From Pseudofrankia coriaricola (GTDB taxonomy: Bacteria > Actinomycetota > Actinomycetes > Frankiales > Frankiaceae), in NCBI RefSeq assembly GCF_001854805.1, contig NZ_MBLO01000125.1, positions 1-64,000 on the forward strand: a stretch of 64,000 nt of DNA, in the 5' to 3' direction. This document shows, piece after piece, positions 25,357 to 35,520 of the stretch (its first letter is position 1; the number at the start of each line of letters is the position of its first letter). The notes beneath the pieces were generated by a model. It was not told the origin of the DNA. It was given only the letters and a program-made list of their open reading frames with translations, and ran no database searches. Position numbers and translations under genes: made by a program.

Positions 25357-26118
25357 CTAGCCCGCTGGCGACAGCGTCGTCGTGGTACCTGTCGGGATGG
25401 TCGTCGTGTCGAGGATGACGTGCTCGCCCGCGGCGCTGAAGCGCATGCGGTCGGGCAGAACATCGACGGCTGTCAGTTTCAGGTTGAAGGGCAGCCCCTC
25501 GACCGGGATCCTGACGGTCAGCAGCTTGATGATCTGGTCGTGCCACTCGGGTGGGAGCACCGACGTGACGCTCTGAGCCAGTTCCCTCGGGGTGATGGTG
25601 AAGGCGGCTGGCTCCACGCCGATGCTCGCCGTGCCCTCCACCGGGTAGTCCGTTCCGAACACGTTCGCCGTGCCGCCGATCCGGATCGCCGAACCTGCCG
25701 GGGCGACCGTCAGCTTCATGCCCTGAGCGGCCAGGTAGGCGTTGAGGTCGGTGTAGGTCACCTCCACGTCGGCGTCGAGGCTGTCGACCGGGATCTTTTT
25801 GACGTTGCCGCCGATGATGTCGGACAGCGGGATGTGCACGCCGTCCAGATGCGAACGCACCCGGTCGACCCGCAGGCCGTTCTGGACGCTGCCGCGCACG
25901 TCGATGTCGATGTCCCGGTAGTCGCCACGCACGACCTGGGGCAGGAAGAGCACGCCGCCGATGGACACCGACGGTTTGGTTGGCAGGTTCTGGCTGCGTT
26001 GCGCCTCGGTCGCTATCTGGCCGGAGACCACCCGGGCCGCGACCCTGTCCCCGATGAACAACAGCACCAGCAGAACGACAACGACGCCAACTGTGATCCG
26101 GATTGCCCGACTGCCCAC
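25357..26118 (-). CDS. LmeA-like phospholipid-binding exported protein (DUF2993)
   Basis: 253 residues. An N-terminal anchor (IRITVGVVVVLLVLLFIGD) is followed by a beta-rich domain with VSIGGVLFLPQVVRGDYRDIDIDVRG and repeats of VTYTDLNAYLAAQG type found in DUF2993. Mycobacterial LmeA binds phosphatidylinositols and affects mannan elongation; that role is only suggested here. GTG 26118 has AAGGA upstream. It follows the next membrane-protein gene by 10 bp, hence an operon. Confidence 0.8.
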   Translation of the reverse strand: MGSRAIRITVGVVVVLLVLLFIGDRVAARVVSGQIATEAQRSQNLPTKPSVSIGGVLFLPQVVRGDYRDIDIDVRGSVQNGLRVDRVRSHLDGVHIPLSDIIGGNVKKIPVDSLDADVEVTYTDLNAYLAAQGMKLTVAPAGSAIRIGGTANVFGTDYPVEGTASIGVEPAAFTITPRELAQSVTSVLPPEWHDQIIKLLTVRIPVEGLPFNLKLTAVDVLPDRMRFSAAGEHVILDTTTIPTGTTTTLSPAG

Positions 26119-26128
26119 CGGATTATCC

Positions 26129-27349
<1,221 letters not shown>

Positions 27350-27550
27350 CCCCTCATGCTGTCACGTCACCAGCTGGCCGCCTGCTCGACATCCTCTATC
27401 GATCATCGATGGTCCGGGGCCGGCCCCGGACCGCCTGCCAGGACGCTTGTTTTGAGCCAGGTCTGGACGCGGACGCCACCAGGCAGCCCGGCAAGCCCGT
27501 TCACCGAGAACCAGTACCGAAAAGATCGGCCGGGCCGGTTCAGCCGCTGA

Positions 27551-27823
27551 TCAGCCGCCGGCGAAGGGCGGGAGTGCCTCCACGACGCTGCCGGGGCGCA
27601 GCGCCAGCGTGGCCGGGTCTCGCCGGCCCGCGGGCTTCTCGTCGATGAGGAACGAGCACCGGGTCAGCACGTCGGCGAGCCGCTGGCCGTGCCGGCCGAC
27701 GGCGGCCTCGATCACCGCGGCCAGCGTGTCGGCCGTCAGGCGCTCCTCGGTCACCCCGGCCGCATCACGCGCGGCGGCCCAATACCGGACAGTAACTTCC
27801 GTCACATCCGACAAGTAGCCCAT
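27551..27823 (-). CDS. MoaD/ThiS-like sulfur-carrier protein
   Basis: 90 residues with the beta-grasp pattern VTVRYWAAARDAAGV .. LIDEKPAGRRDPATLALRPGSVVEALPPFAGG. The C-terminal Gly-Gly is the residue pair that is adenylated and thiocarboxylated in sulfur carriers for molybdopterin, thiamine or cysteine synthesis. No moaE, thiG or cysM is adjacent, so the pathway is open. The start could instead be GTG 27805. Confidence 0.82.
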   Translation of the reverse strand: MGYLSDVTEVTVRYWAAARDAAGVTEERLTADTLAAVIEAAVGRHGQRLADVLTRCSFLIDEKPAGRRDPATLALRPGSVVEALPPFAGG

Positions 27824-27971
27824 CACCCTTCCGCAGCCGGAGCACTTCGGCACCACTCGACGTAACCCCGCCACAGGGTGGCGCACTTCCCATGCGGCGG
27901 CCTCACGGAGCGCGGAGGCCGGCGCCGCGCCTCGGCGCATCGCGTCTCGCCATCCGCGAGGTTCGTCTCGC

Positions 27972-28970
27972 TCAGGGCCCGCCTGGACCGTCCAGCACGA
28001 CCCGGCGCGCGGCGGCAGGGCTGGGCGGCGACCCGGGCCCGTGGCCGATATATTTCACTGACGTTTCCCACACGTTATCCATGCTGAACATGGAGTCATG
28101 CCGGTGGCCGTCCAGGAGGTACGGGAGATACCTCCCGATCCGGTCGACGAGTCCCGGCACCACACCCGTCTCCGCGTGTCCGAAACCAGGGACGATCCAG
28201 AGCCTGGCCCGCGGACCGGCGGCCGCGGCGAGCGCCCGCGGATGATCCAGAGTGAAGTACCCGTCCAGGTCGCCATGCACGATCAGCAGCGGTGTCGGGG
28301 CCACCTGGCCGATCAGGTCGACTGGCGCCGGCGGACGCTCGGAGGGGAGCTCCGGCCAGGGCCGCGATGGGATACGCACCCCGAAAACGGTCCTCGCCAT
28401 CAACCGCCCGGTCCGTGTCTCGGCCATCCAGAGGATGCGCCGAAGCGGAGCGGTGTCGCGCACGAACCACCGGCTGGTCGCGCTGACCGTGACCACCGCG
28501 TCCGGACGATTGCGCAGCCGGTGTCCGTGAACGGGAGTTTCCTCACTCGCGAGCGCCGCGTGCCGGACCACCGCGGCACCGCCCATCGACCAGCCGACGG
28601 TCACGACCCGCTCGTGCCCGAGCCGCCTGGCCTCACCGACGGCCGCGTCGACGTCGAGGACCTCACGGTCGCCGAACGTGCACGTACCCGTCGACCTTCC
28701 GTGGCCGCGCGTCTCGACCATGACCACGCTTGCGTGCCACCGCAGGCCCTCCGCCACGGACCGTACAGCCGGCCGGCGGATCGTCCCGGAGAAGCCCGGA
28801 ACCAGCACGACCGCGGGCGGCGGGATGACGGACCCCACCAAAGAGCCGTGATCAAGAAAGGCAGTGGCCAGGATCTCAGCATCGGCCGTCGGAAGAAGCC
28901 GGTAGACGGTGGGAGCGCGGTGGAACACTCCGCTATCCTCCTCACGTACCGGTGTGCGTTTCATGCCCAT
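27972..28970 (-). CDS. Alpha/beta hydrolase
   Basis: 332 residues. Landmarks: VVLVPGFSGTIRRP (oxyanion region), GWSMGG nucleophile elbow, LLIVHGDLDGYF with the acid residue and VPGFGHAETG with the histidine. The N-terminal 30 residues carry no signal peptide. It is divergent from glnR with 116 bp between starts, so the promoter region is shared. No ribosome site distinguishes ATG 28970 from ATG 28964. The substrate is unknown. Confidence 0.85.
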   Translation of the reverse strand: MGMKRTPVREEDSGVFHRAPTVYRLLPTADAEILATAFLDHGSLVGSVIPPPAVVLVPGFSGTIRRPAVRSVAEGLRWHASVVMVETRGHGRSTGTCTFGDREVLDVDAAVGEARRLGHERVVTVGWSMGGAAVVRHAALASEETPVHGHRLRNRPDAVVTVSATSRWFVRDTAPLRRILWMAETRTGRLMARTVFGVRIPSRPWPELPSERPPAPVDLIGQVAPTPLLIVHGDLDGYFTLDHPRALAAAAGPRARLWIVPGFGHAETGVVPGLVDRIGRYLPYLLDGHRHDSMFSMDNVWETSVKYIGHGPGSPPSPAAARRVVLDGPGGP

Positions 28971-29086
28971 GACGGTCGTGAGACGCCGGGGTTCGACTTG
29001 TGCCTTCTGAGGCCAAGTGCGGGCCACTCGGCACTACCTGGGTCGACGCTGCCCCACCACCATCCGCCTCGCATGGAGGAGTCGTC

Positions 29087-29833
29087 TTGAGCGTCGTCCT
29101 TTTGCTCACCAACGCGCCCGGTCCGTCCGCCGAGTCGTTCCCGTCACTCGGACTACTCACTCATACCGTGCGCGTCGCCCCGCTGGAGGCCAGCGCCCTG
29201 CTCGACGCCCCGCCGGTCGACGTCATCGCTGTCGACGGCCGTCGCGAGCTCGTCATCGCCCGTGGCCTGTGCCGCCTGCTGCGCACCACCGGCCTGACCA
29301 CCCCGCTGCTCGCCCTGGTCACCGAGGGCGGCCTGGCCGCCGTGTCGGCGGACTGGGGAGTCGACGACGTGGTACTCGACACGGCGGGCCCGGCGGAGGT
29401 CGAGGCCCGGCTGCGGCTCGCGATCGGCCGGGTGGCCGCCGCCGGCGGTACCGCGGAGGCCGGTGTCATCCGCTCGGGCGACCTCTCCGTGGACGAGACG
29501 ACCTACTCGGCGAAGCTGCGTGGCCGGCCCCTCGAGCTCACCTTCAAGGAGTTCGAGCTGCTCAAGTACCTCGCCCAGCACCCGGGCCGGGTCTTCACCC
29601 GGGCCCAGCTGCTGCAGGAGGTCTGGGGCTACGACTACTACGGCGGCACCCGCACGGTGGATGTCCACGTCCGCCGGCTGCGCGCCAAGCTGGGTGCCGA
29701 GCACGAGTCGATGATCGGTACCGTGCGCCACGTCGGTTACAAGTTCGTCGCCCCGCCGATCACCCCGCTGCCCGACTCGAACGGCGCCGGGCGCCTCGAG
29801 CGCGATGAGATCCGCACCCCCGAGCGCGTCTAG
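29087..29833 (+). CDS. glnR: GlnR, OmpR-type global nitrogen regulator
   Basis: 248 residues. The receiver-like domain begins [23 protein letters not shown] and includes [22 protein letters not shown] and [35 protein letters not shown]. The C-terminal winged helix is [53 protein letters not shown]. This is near identical in pattern to Streptomyces GlnR and Mtb Rv0818, orphan regulators without a kinase. TTG 29087 is chosen because GGAGGA precedes it and it aligns with other GlnR starts. The likely local target is the amtB cluster, where a full GlnR box occurs at 60564-60601. mshD follows, as in mycobacteria. Confidence 0.93.
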   Translation: MSVVLLLTNAPGPSAESFPSLGLLTHTVRVAPLEASALLDAPPVDVIAVDGRRELVIARGLCRLLRTTGLTTPLLALVTEGGLAAVSADWGVDDVVLDTAGPAEVEARLRLAIGRVAAAGGTAEAGVIRSGDLSVDETTYSAKLRGRPLELTFKEFELLKYLAQHPGRVFTRAQLLQEVWGYDYYGGTRTVDVHVRRLRAKLGAEHESMIGTVRHVGYKFVAPPITPLPDSNGAGRLERDEIRTPERV

Positions 29834-29845
29834 GCGCTAAGCCTG

Positions 29846-30002
29846 ACCTCCCAGATCGCCGACCTCCCAGATCGGCTCCCAGACCTCCCCGATCGCTTAC
29901 CTCCCAGATCTGCTTCGCAGATCCGGCAGGGACCCTGTCGCCAATCGGGCAGGGACCCTGGATCCGGCAGGACCCTGTCGCCGATCCGGCAGGGACCCTG
30001 CT
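29846..30002 (+). repeat. 3'-end repeat family 3, copy 1 (after glnR)
   Basis: About 150 bp, over 90 percent identical by eye to the inverse of 33533-33682. It includes the hairpin GATCTGC-TTC-GCAGATC and several CAGGGACCCTG palindromes. It starts 13 bp after the glnR stop. Confidence 0.85.
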
Positions 30003-30009
30003 CCCCACC

Positions 30010-30118
30010 GTGGTACCGGGCACAGGCTCATGGCGGTGGTTCACCTGGTTGCGGGTTGACGACATGGGTGCGCTGGCACCAGCGCAGAGGCGCGGTTCCC
30101 TACCATGGCCGGATTGCA
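30010..30118 (+). repeat. 3'-end repeat family 2, copy c
   Basis: GTGGTACCGGGCACAGGCTC then ATGGCGGTGG, GGGTTGACGACATGGG and GCTGGCACCAGCGC follow in the same order as in the other copies. Placed behind family 3 in the glnR 3' region. Confidence 0.65.
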
Positions 30119-30145
30119 TGGACCGCTCACCAACAGACGTCACAT

Positions 30146-30187
30146 GACGACCGCGCGGGCTCGACGCTTCGCGCCCGCGCGGTCGTC
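30146..30187. terminator. Perfect 15-bp hairpin between glnR and mshD
   Basis: Arms 30146-30160 and 30173-30187, loop of 12. It lies 56 bp before the mshD start, so it can end glnR transcription or act in the mshD leader. Confidence 0.6.
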
Positions 30188-30242
30188 CTGGGGCGAGTGC
30201 TCGGCGGGTGCGTCTCGCCATTGGGGTGGCTACCGTCTGCCT

Positions 30243-31277
30243 GTGACGTCTTTGGGCTGGTCGGACAGTTTGACGGTGGCCGAATCCGACGGGGTGAAAT
30301 CGGTCGTCGCGGCCGCGCATGCCGCCGACGGCGTCGGACCGGTCTCCGATGACGTCGCCCTGACGGTCAGGCCGGGGTCGAGCCCGGCGCCAGGCCGGTT
30401 CCACCTGCTCGCGGCCGACCCGGACCCGGCCTCGCCGGAGAGCGACGTGGCCGGGTATGCGCACCTCGCCCATGCGGGGGGTGGCGCGTGGGAGGCGGAG
30501 CTGGTCGTCCGCCCGGACCTGCGGCGCCGGGGAGTCGGGTCCGCCCTCGTCGACGCCCTCGTCCAACGGGTGGCCAGCGAGTCACCGGCCGAGGTTGCCG
30601 CCGCCGCGAGTCCGGCGACGCTGGACATCTGGGCACACGGCGACTCGGCGGCCGCGGCCGCGCTCGCCGCGCGCGGGGGGTTCGAGCGTGGCCGGGTGCT
30701 GCTGCAGCTACGCCGTCCGCTAGTCGCCGACGCGGGGTCCGCGGGCGAGGAGCTACCCGAGCCGACGTGGCCCGCGGACGTGACCGTGAGGTGTTTCGAA
30801 CCAGGCCGCGACGAGCGGGCCTGGCTCGCGCTCAACGCCCGCGCGTTCGCCAGCCACCCAGAGCAGGGCCGCTGGACCGAGCAGGACCTGCTGCCGCGCG
30901 AAGCGGAGCCGTGGTTCGATCCGGCGGGCTTCTTCCTGGCCGAGCGGGACGGTGAGCTGGTCGGTTTCCACTGGACGAAGGTGCACGCCGAGGACCCGAC
31001 ACCGCCCGACGGCCGGGCCGGGCCGGGCCGGGCACTTCCGATCGGAGAGGTCTATGTCGTCGGAGTCGACCCCTCCCGCGCGGGTGGGGGACTGGGCCGC
31101 GCCCTGACCCTGGCTGGACTGCGCCACCTGCGCAACCGTGGCCTCACGACGGTGATGCTCTACACCGACGAGGACAACGCCCGCGCGGTGCGGATGTATG
31201 AGCGTCTCGGCTTCACCCGTCACGCCGTTGACGCGCAGTACCGCCGGCACGTCGCCGTCGGCCGGCCCGGTCACTGA
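30243..31277 (+). CDS. mshD: Mycothiol synthase MshD
   Basis: 344 residues in two GNAT domains. MshD acetylates Cys-GlcN-Ins with acetyl-CoA, the last step of mycothiol synthesis. The C-terminal catalytic domain includes NARAFASHPEQGRWT, GFHWTKVHAED, GEVYVVGVDPSRAGGGLGRALTLAGLRHL (acetyl-CoA loop) and YTDEDNARAVRMYERLGF. GTG 30243 is the best start by similarity, although its ribosome site is weak. It is 3' of glnR, as Rv0819 is of Rv0818. Confidence 0.92.
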   Translation: MTSLGWSDSLTVAESDGVKSVVAAAHAADGVGPVSDDVALTVRPGSSPAPGRFHLLAADPDPASPESDVAGYAHLAHAGGGAWEAELVVRPDLRRRGVGSALVDALVQRVASESPAEVAAAASPATLDIWAHGDSAAAAALAARGGFERGRVLLQLRRPLVADAGSAGEELPEPTWPADVTVRCFEPGRDERAWLALNARAFASHPEQGRWTEQDLLPREAEPWFDPAGFFLAERDGELVGFHWTKVHAEDPTPPDGRAGPGRALPIGEVYVVGVDPSRAGGGLGRALTLAGLRHLRNRGLTTVMLYTDEDNARAVRMYERLGFTRHAVDAQYRRHVAVGRPGH

Positions 31278-31428
31278 CACGGCCGGCTGACACGCCAGCC
31301 GCGCGTCGGCGGCGCCTGCCGCCACGTCGCGGGCCCTGTCGCTCGGAGCCCACCACCGGCCACGACGTTATGCCGATCAGGCATCTACCGGGATCGAGCT
31401 CCCGTACGGGCTCGGGCCCCCGTGCCGG

Positions 31429-31803
31429 TCACTCGCCACGGGTGGCGGTGCGCGGCGCGGCAGCGGCCGCCGACGCCGTCGGCGGCTCGCCCACCCCGCC
31501 CTCGACGTCGAGCACGGTGGTCAGGTTCGTCACGTGCAGCAGACGTCGAGCCGTGTCGTTGAGGTTGCGCAGGATCAGTCGACCACCGCTGGAACGCTGC
31601 CGTCGGTGGGCGTAAAGGATGACAGCAAGGCCCTGCGAGTCCAGGAACCCCACATCGGTGAAGTCGACGACGATCTCCCTGACACCCGCCATCCGGGCGT
31701 CCACGAGGGCTTCTCGCAGCGGATCTAGGCAGGAGTAATCGACGTCTCCCTCGGGCCAGATCACGATTGCATGCGGACCCGTAACTTCGACACGCAGTCT
31801 CAT
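31429..31803 (-). CDS. STAS-domain anti-sigma factor antagonist
   Basis: 124 residues. The SpoIIAA-like core is VIWPEGDVDYSCLDPLREALVDARMAGVREIVVDFTDVGFLDSQGLAVILYAHRR, with the phosphorylatable serine in FLDSQG. Such proteins release a sigma factor by binding its anti-sigma kinase when unphosphorylated. No partner kinase is adjacent. The start is ATG 31803, with GGGAG at correct spacing. The last 25 residues are alanine-rich. Confidence 0.88.
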   Translation of the reverse strand: MRLRVEVTGPHAIVIWPEGDVDYSCLDPLREALVDARMAGVREIVVDFTDVGFLDSQGLAVILYAHRRQRSSGGRLILRNLNDTARRLLHVTNLTTVLDVEGGVGEPPTASAAAAAPRTATRGE

Positions 31804-32284
31804 GATCATTGCTCCCGCCTCGGTTTCCGTCCGGGTCGTCCCCGGTCGGACATACGGCCTTGTCCAGGCGGCGCGGGGAGCGACCGGAACAGCCTCGCGT
31901 CGCGCACGCCCCGAGCGGGCGTGATCCAGCTCCCCACCGTCGTCAGCCCATCTCCAGGCAACAGCGCCGACTTAGCCGACGACGGAACGGCGAAACCACC
32001 GGCCCGGGTCACCGTAGTCGTGACGGTGATCGGGCTCAGACACTTCGATCGGGTGACGTAGCGGGACGCAAGGCCCGTCAACCATGCAGCGTCGTACCCG
32101 TCTCGACTGAGCTCACACCCCGTCAGCGGAGTTCACCCATCGTTTTGACGCTGGGTGCACGACAGCGGACCACCCGTCGATCCTCCGTGCCCCGCTGTTC
32201 GTCTGGCCAGACGCGGCCGGCCGCGCGAAAAGCTCCCCGCCGCACGGGGTGGGATCGGGCAGGCGGGGATGCGATCTTTGGGCC
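31804..32284. other. Divergent intergenic region without visible elements
   Basis: 481 bp between a minus-strand STAS gene and a plus-strand unknown gene. It must hold two promoters. I see no repeat copy, strong hairpin or convincing ORF. Confidence 0.4.
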
Positions 32285-32842
32285 ATGCGTGATGAACAGG
32301 CCCTTATCCCCCGGCCGGGCGCCCTCACGGAGCCGCTCACCCTCGTGAGCGAGCTCGACGGGAGCGTCGTCACGGTCGGCACCCAGCCAGGCATCGACGA
32401 CGGCACCCACGTCATCGTCATGCGGCTGCAGTCGTCATTGCTGGACGTCCTGAACGCGGTGTACCTGATGCCGGTGGAGGCTCAACGGCTGGCGGACTCG
32501 TTGTCGTCCGCCGCCGCGATGGCCGTCGCCGGCACGGCCGCGCACGCGGACCGTGTCCTGGCCCGCCTCCCGGACGAGGATCCATGCCCGCACGACCTCG
32601 TCGACGCCGAGCCGGCAGGCATGGAAGTCGGCGCGGTGGACGGGGACGACGTCGCTCCCGACGGGAACATCAAGATGGACGGCATGGCCGCGATGCACAC
32701 GGTCACGGCCAGCGAAGGGGCGAGCGCCGCCCAGCTGCGCGACGCGCTCGGCACCCTGCCGCCGTCCGCGGAGCTGGTCGACTTCGGTGCCGACGCCGAC
32801 GTCGTCCTGGTCTTCGTGGCCACGCCGCGTTCGAGCCCATAG
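32285..32842 (+). CDS. Hypothetical protein
   Basis: 185 residues, acidic, no signal peptide or membrane segment. It contains VIVMRLQSSLLDVLNAVYLMPVEAQRLADSLSSAAAMAV and a C-terminal AQLRDALGTLPPSAELVDFGADADVVLVFVATP that looks like a separate small alpha/beta unit. I do not recognise the family. Codon use is typical for the window. Confidence 0.65.
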   Translation: MRDEQALIPRPGALTEPLTLVSELDGSVVTVGTQPGIDDGTHVIVMRLQSSLLDVLNAVYLMPVEAQRLADSLSSAAAMAVAGTAAHADRVLARLPDEDPCPHDLVDAEPAGMEVGAVDGDDVAPDGNIKMDGMAAMHTVTASEGASAAQLRDALGTLPPSAELVDFGADADVVLVFVATPRSSP

Positions 32843-32907
32843 CGAACCCACGGGATCCCGGGGACCCGCGGACCCGCGGACCCGGAAAGAGATCGGCAGA
32901 AGAGTCT

Positions 32908-33315
32908 CTATGCGGGGGCGGCGGATCCGCTACCGGGCCCCGCCTGGCTCGAGGCGAGCCGGGCGTCGAGCTCCGCGCGGTCGTCGACCCAGTACGGCCC
33001 CTCGTCCTCCACGACATCCGCCATGATCACGTGGTGGCGGCCGGCGTGCCCGGTGGGGAGCAGGCAGGTCAGCCCGTCCGCCCGGCAGCTCGAGATCACG
33101 ACGGTCTTCGGCATCGTCCAGAGCAGCCACACCTCGTCATCGCCCCAGCCCTGCAGCACGGCCGTATGGCTGCCCTCGTGACCGGCCTCCAGCGCGCAGG
33201 TCACCTCGTCAGGCACCTCGTAGGCGGCACCAGGCACGTCGCCCAGCCGCTGCACGATCTCCTCCGGCACCCGCTGCCACTCGCCGCAGGCACCGTCGTC
33301 CACGGTCTCACCCAT
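32908..33315 (-). CDS. Hypothetical protein with paired Cys/His
   Basis: 135 residues. Two similar halves appear: VTCALEAGHEGSHTAVLQGWGDDEVWLLW and LTCLLPTGHAGRHHVIMADVVEDEGPYW. Each has C-x4/5-GHxGxH, suggesting an internal duplication and possible metal binding. ATG 33315 has GGGAG upstream. Function unknown. Confidence 0.7.
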   Translation of the reverse strand: MGETVDDGACGEWQRVPEEIVQRLGDVPGAAYEVPDEVTCALEAGHEGSHTAVLQGWGDDEVWLLWTMPKTVVISSCRADGLTCLLPTGHAGRHHVIMADVVEDEGPYWVDDRAELDARLASSQAGPGSGSAAPA

Positions 33316-33532
33316 GTCCCGGCTCCCTTGCCCTTCCCGGAGACCTCCGTCGGCCCGGCCGCGCGGTCCCCGCAACCCCGATACCCAGCACCGCCGACCC
33401 ACTCGACGCACAGATATAAGCACGCGGGGTCGGGAGACCTGGACACCGGGTCGAAACACTCCGTATGGATAAAGTCACCCATTGAACACAAGAGGGAGTT
33501 TTCGACCGCCAGCGCGCCAGATTCCGGGTCTC

Positions 33533-33682
33533 CCAGATCGGCGACGGGGTTCCTGCCGGATCCGGGGTCCCTGCCCGATTGGCGACAGGGTCCCTGCCGG
33601 ATCTGCGAAGCAGATCTGGGAGGTAAGCGATCGGGCAGGTCTGGGAACCGATCTGGGAGGTCGGCCGGGAGGTCAGCAAGCC
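33533..33682 (-). repeat. 3'-end repeat family 3, copy 2 (after pentapeptide gene)
   Basis: Inverted relative to 29846-30002. Read on the minus strand it begins about 60 bp after the stop of the gene at 33740 with GCTGACCTCCC, as copy 1 does after glnR with CCTGACCTCCC. Confidence 0.85.
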
Positions 33683-33739
33683 TGGACGTCCGCGATCCGC
33701 CCGTCACGTCATGAGGCGGCCGATGGGCATCCGACTGGC

Positions 33740-34426
33740 CTAGCCCCGGTCCGTCGGCTGGGTGGCAACGATGGTGATGCCGAGGGCGGCGGCAAGCGAC
33801 GGTGCCAGGCCCATGAGGTCGCCAACGCCGATCTCGGCACCGGCGAGGCCACTCGCGCCCGCCACCCGGTCGAACCGGCAGTCGGCGAAGCGGGCCGCGG
33901 CGACGGTCGCGCCGGTGAAGTCGACGCCGGTCAGGTCGCAGCGGACGAACTCGACATGGTCGAGCCGGGCTCGGGTCAGGTCCAGGCCGGACAGGTCACA
34001 GCCCTCGAACCGAGAGCGGTGCAGCCGGCAGAACCGCAGGGTCAGGCCGTCCGCGCGTACGTCGGTCAGCCGCGCGTCGCGGATCTCGCCGTCCACCCAG
34101 ACGGCTCCCGAGAGCCGGCCGCCGTCGACCGTCACTCTGGTCGCCGCGCCGCCGTCGACGATGGTTCCGGCGAGCGCGACATCCCGTAGCGCGACGTCCC
34201 GCAGGGTCACGCCGGCAAGCTGGCCGCCGACCACCCGCAGCGTGGCCAGCCGGACGCCGACCAGCCGGACGTCGCGTCCGGCACCGGCGCCCGCCTCGGC
34301 GAGCAGCTCCGCCAGTTCGACGAGTTCCGCCGGCCCCCGGCCGCCGTCGATCGGCCGGGCTGGCTCAGCCGGCAGGTCGGGTGCCACCGGACTCCAGGGG
34401 TCGCTACGTCGCCGCGTGGTCGCCAT
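33740..34426 (-). CDS. Pentapeptide-repeat protein
   Basis: 228 residues. From about residue 45 the sequence follows the A(D/N)LxX rhythm of right-handed beta-helices: VRLATLRVVGGQLAGVTLRDVALRDVALAGT .. LTDVRADGLTLRFCRLHRSRFEGCDLSGLDLTRARLDHVEFVRCDLTGVDFTGATVAAARFADCRF. Some members mimic DNA and protect gyrase, but most have no known role. It is downstream of the GDT1-type exporter gene with 56 bp between. Confidence 0.88.
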   Translation of the reverse strand: MATTRRRSDPWSPVAPDLPAEPARPIDGGRGPAELVELAELLAEAGAGAGRDVRLVGVRLATLRVVGGQLAGVTLRDVALRDVALAGTIVDGGAATRVTVDGGRLSGAVWVDGEIRDARLTDVRADGLTLRFCRLHRSRFEGCDLSGLDLTRARLDHVEFVRCDLTGVDFTGATVAAARFADCRFDRVAGASGLAGAEIGVGDLMGLAPSLAAALGITIVATQPTDRG

Positions 34427-34482
34427 GGCCTCAGCATCCAGGACGCTTCCGACGCTTTTCGGCCTGGCCTCCGCCGCGCGGC

Positions 34483-35271
34483 TCAGCCGCGGATCACGTC
34501 GATGAGGCTCAGGATCGCCAGGATCACGAAGGCAGCCGCCGCGATCCTGGTGATGACCTTGACCGGAACGATCCGCAGCAGGCCGCGCCCACCGGCGATC
34601 GCGATCGCCGCCACCGACCACAACGCGAGCAACGCTCCGAGCCAGACTGTCACCGGTGAGTCGAACCGGGCGGCCAGGTTCGCCGTGGAAATCTGGGTCA
34701 GGTCACCCATCTCGGCCACGAAGATGACGGTGAACGAGGTCGCGGCCACCCGCCAGAACCCGCGGGATACGGCGCTTTCCCGCTCCTCGGGCGCGACCTC
34801 GAGGTCACTGGGCGCTGGTTCGCTGGCCGACGGGCGAGTCGCGCCCGCGCCAGCCGCCGCGGTCGGCCCACCCGCGGCGCCGGACGCGCGGACGCCCGCC
34901 GGCATCGCCGTGGGCGCGCCCGGCGCGACGGTGCCAGCCGCGACGCTCTCACGGATCTCGTCGCGTTCGTGGGTCTCGCGGGTCGTATCGGTCTCGCCCG
35001 TCTCGTCGCGGCCCTCGCGGTAGACGAGCACGGCGCCGATGGCGAACAGGACCAGCGCGATCGCGTCGACGACGCGGTGTGGCAGCAGCGTGAGCACGCT
35101 GCCGGCGGCGACGGCCAGCGTGACATGCACGAGGAAGGCGGCGGCCACCCCTGCCCAGACGTAGAGAGGCCGGTAGCGGCTGCCCATCACGAGGCTCGCG
35201 ACCATGGTCTTGTCGGGCAGCTCGGCGAGAAAAATGATGCCGAAGGTAACGAACGCGGCGGTAAGGCTCAC
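34483..35271 (-). CDS. GDT1/TMEM165-family cation (Mn2+/Ca2+) exporter
   Basis: 262 residues in two homologous membrane halves, each with the family signature: FLAELPDKTMVASL in the first and FVAEMGDLTQISTANLA in the second (E-x-G/P-D-x-S/T). A charged, alanine-rich loop of about 80 residues joins them. Family members export Mn2+ or Ca2+. The yybP-ykoY riboswitch upstream, which senses Mn2+, points to manganese export. GTG 35271 follows GAGGGG. Confidence 0.9.
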   Translation of the reverse strand: MSLTAAFVTFGIIFLAELPDKTMVASLVMGSRYRPLYVWAGVAAAFLVHVTLAVAAGSVLTLLPHRVVDAIALVLFAIGAVLVYREGRDETGETDTTRETHERDEIRESVAAGTVAPGAPTAMPAGVRASGAAGGPTAAAGAGATRPSASEPAPSDLEVAPEERESAVSRGFWRVAATSFTVIFVAEMGDLTQISTANLAARFDSPVTVWLGALLALWSVAAIAIAGGRGLLRIVPVKVITRIAAAAFVILAILSLIDVIRG

Positions 35272-35334
35272 GACCTGGCCCCTCTTCTCGGGCCGGGCCG
35301 GGGGCGCGAGTCCCTTCGACCCGGCATGCAAACC

Positions 35335-35507
35335 GGATCGAAGGTCTCGTCCACCCGGTCGACCGCAAGATCGACCAGGCCCGGCCGCCGGGCCTGCGCC
35401 GCTGGGTTTCGACCGATCAAGATCGGCCTGACGCGCGACGCCGCCAGTATGTCGACGGCCGGGCTGTCCAGCACATCAGCGCCAGACAGCAGGGCTACTC
35501 CCCTTCA
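35335..35507 (-). promoter_or_regulatory. yybP-ykoY manganese riboswitch
   Basis: On the minus strand the leader holds AAGGGGAGTAGCCC (the conserved 5' entry, with GGGGAGTAG at 35503-35495), then GCTGATGTG, GACATACTGG, and the closing motif GACGAGACCTTCG (35350-35338). These are the hallmark conserved blocks of yybP-ykoY RNAs, and the downstream gene belongs to a family known to follow them. Exact ends are estimates. Confidence 0.75.
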
Positions 35508-35520
35508 ATGACTAGTTTAC

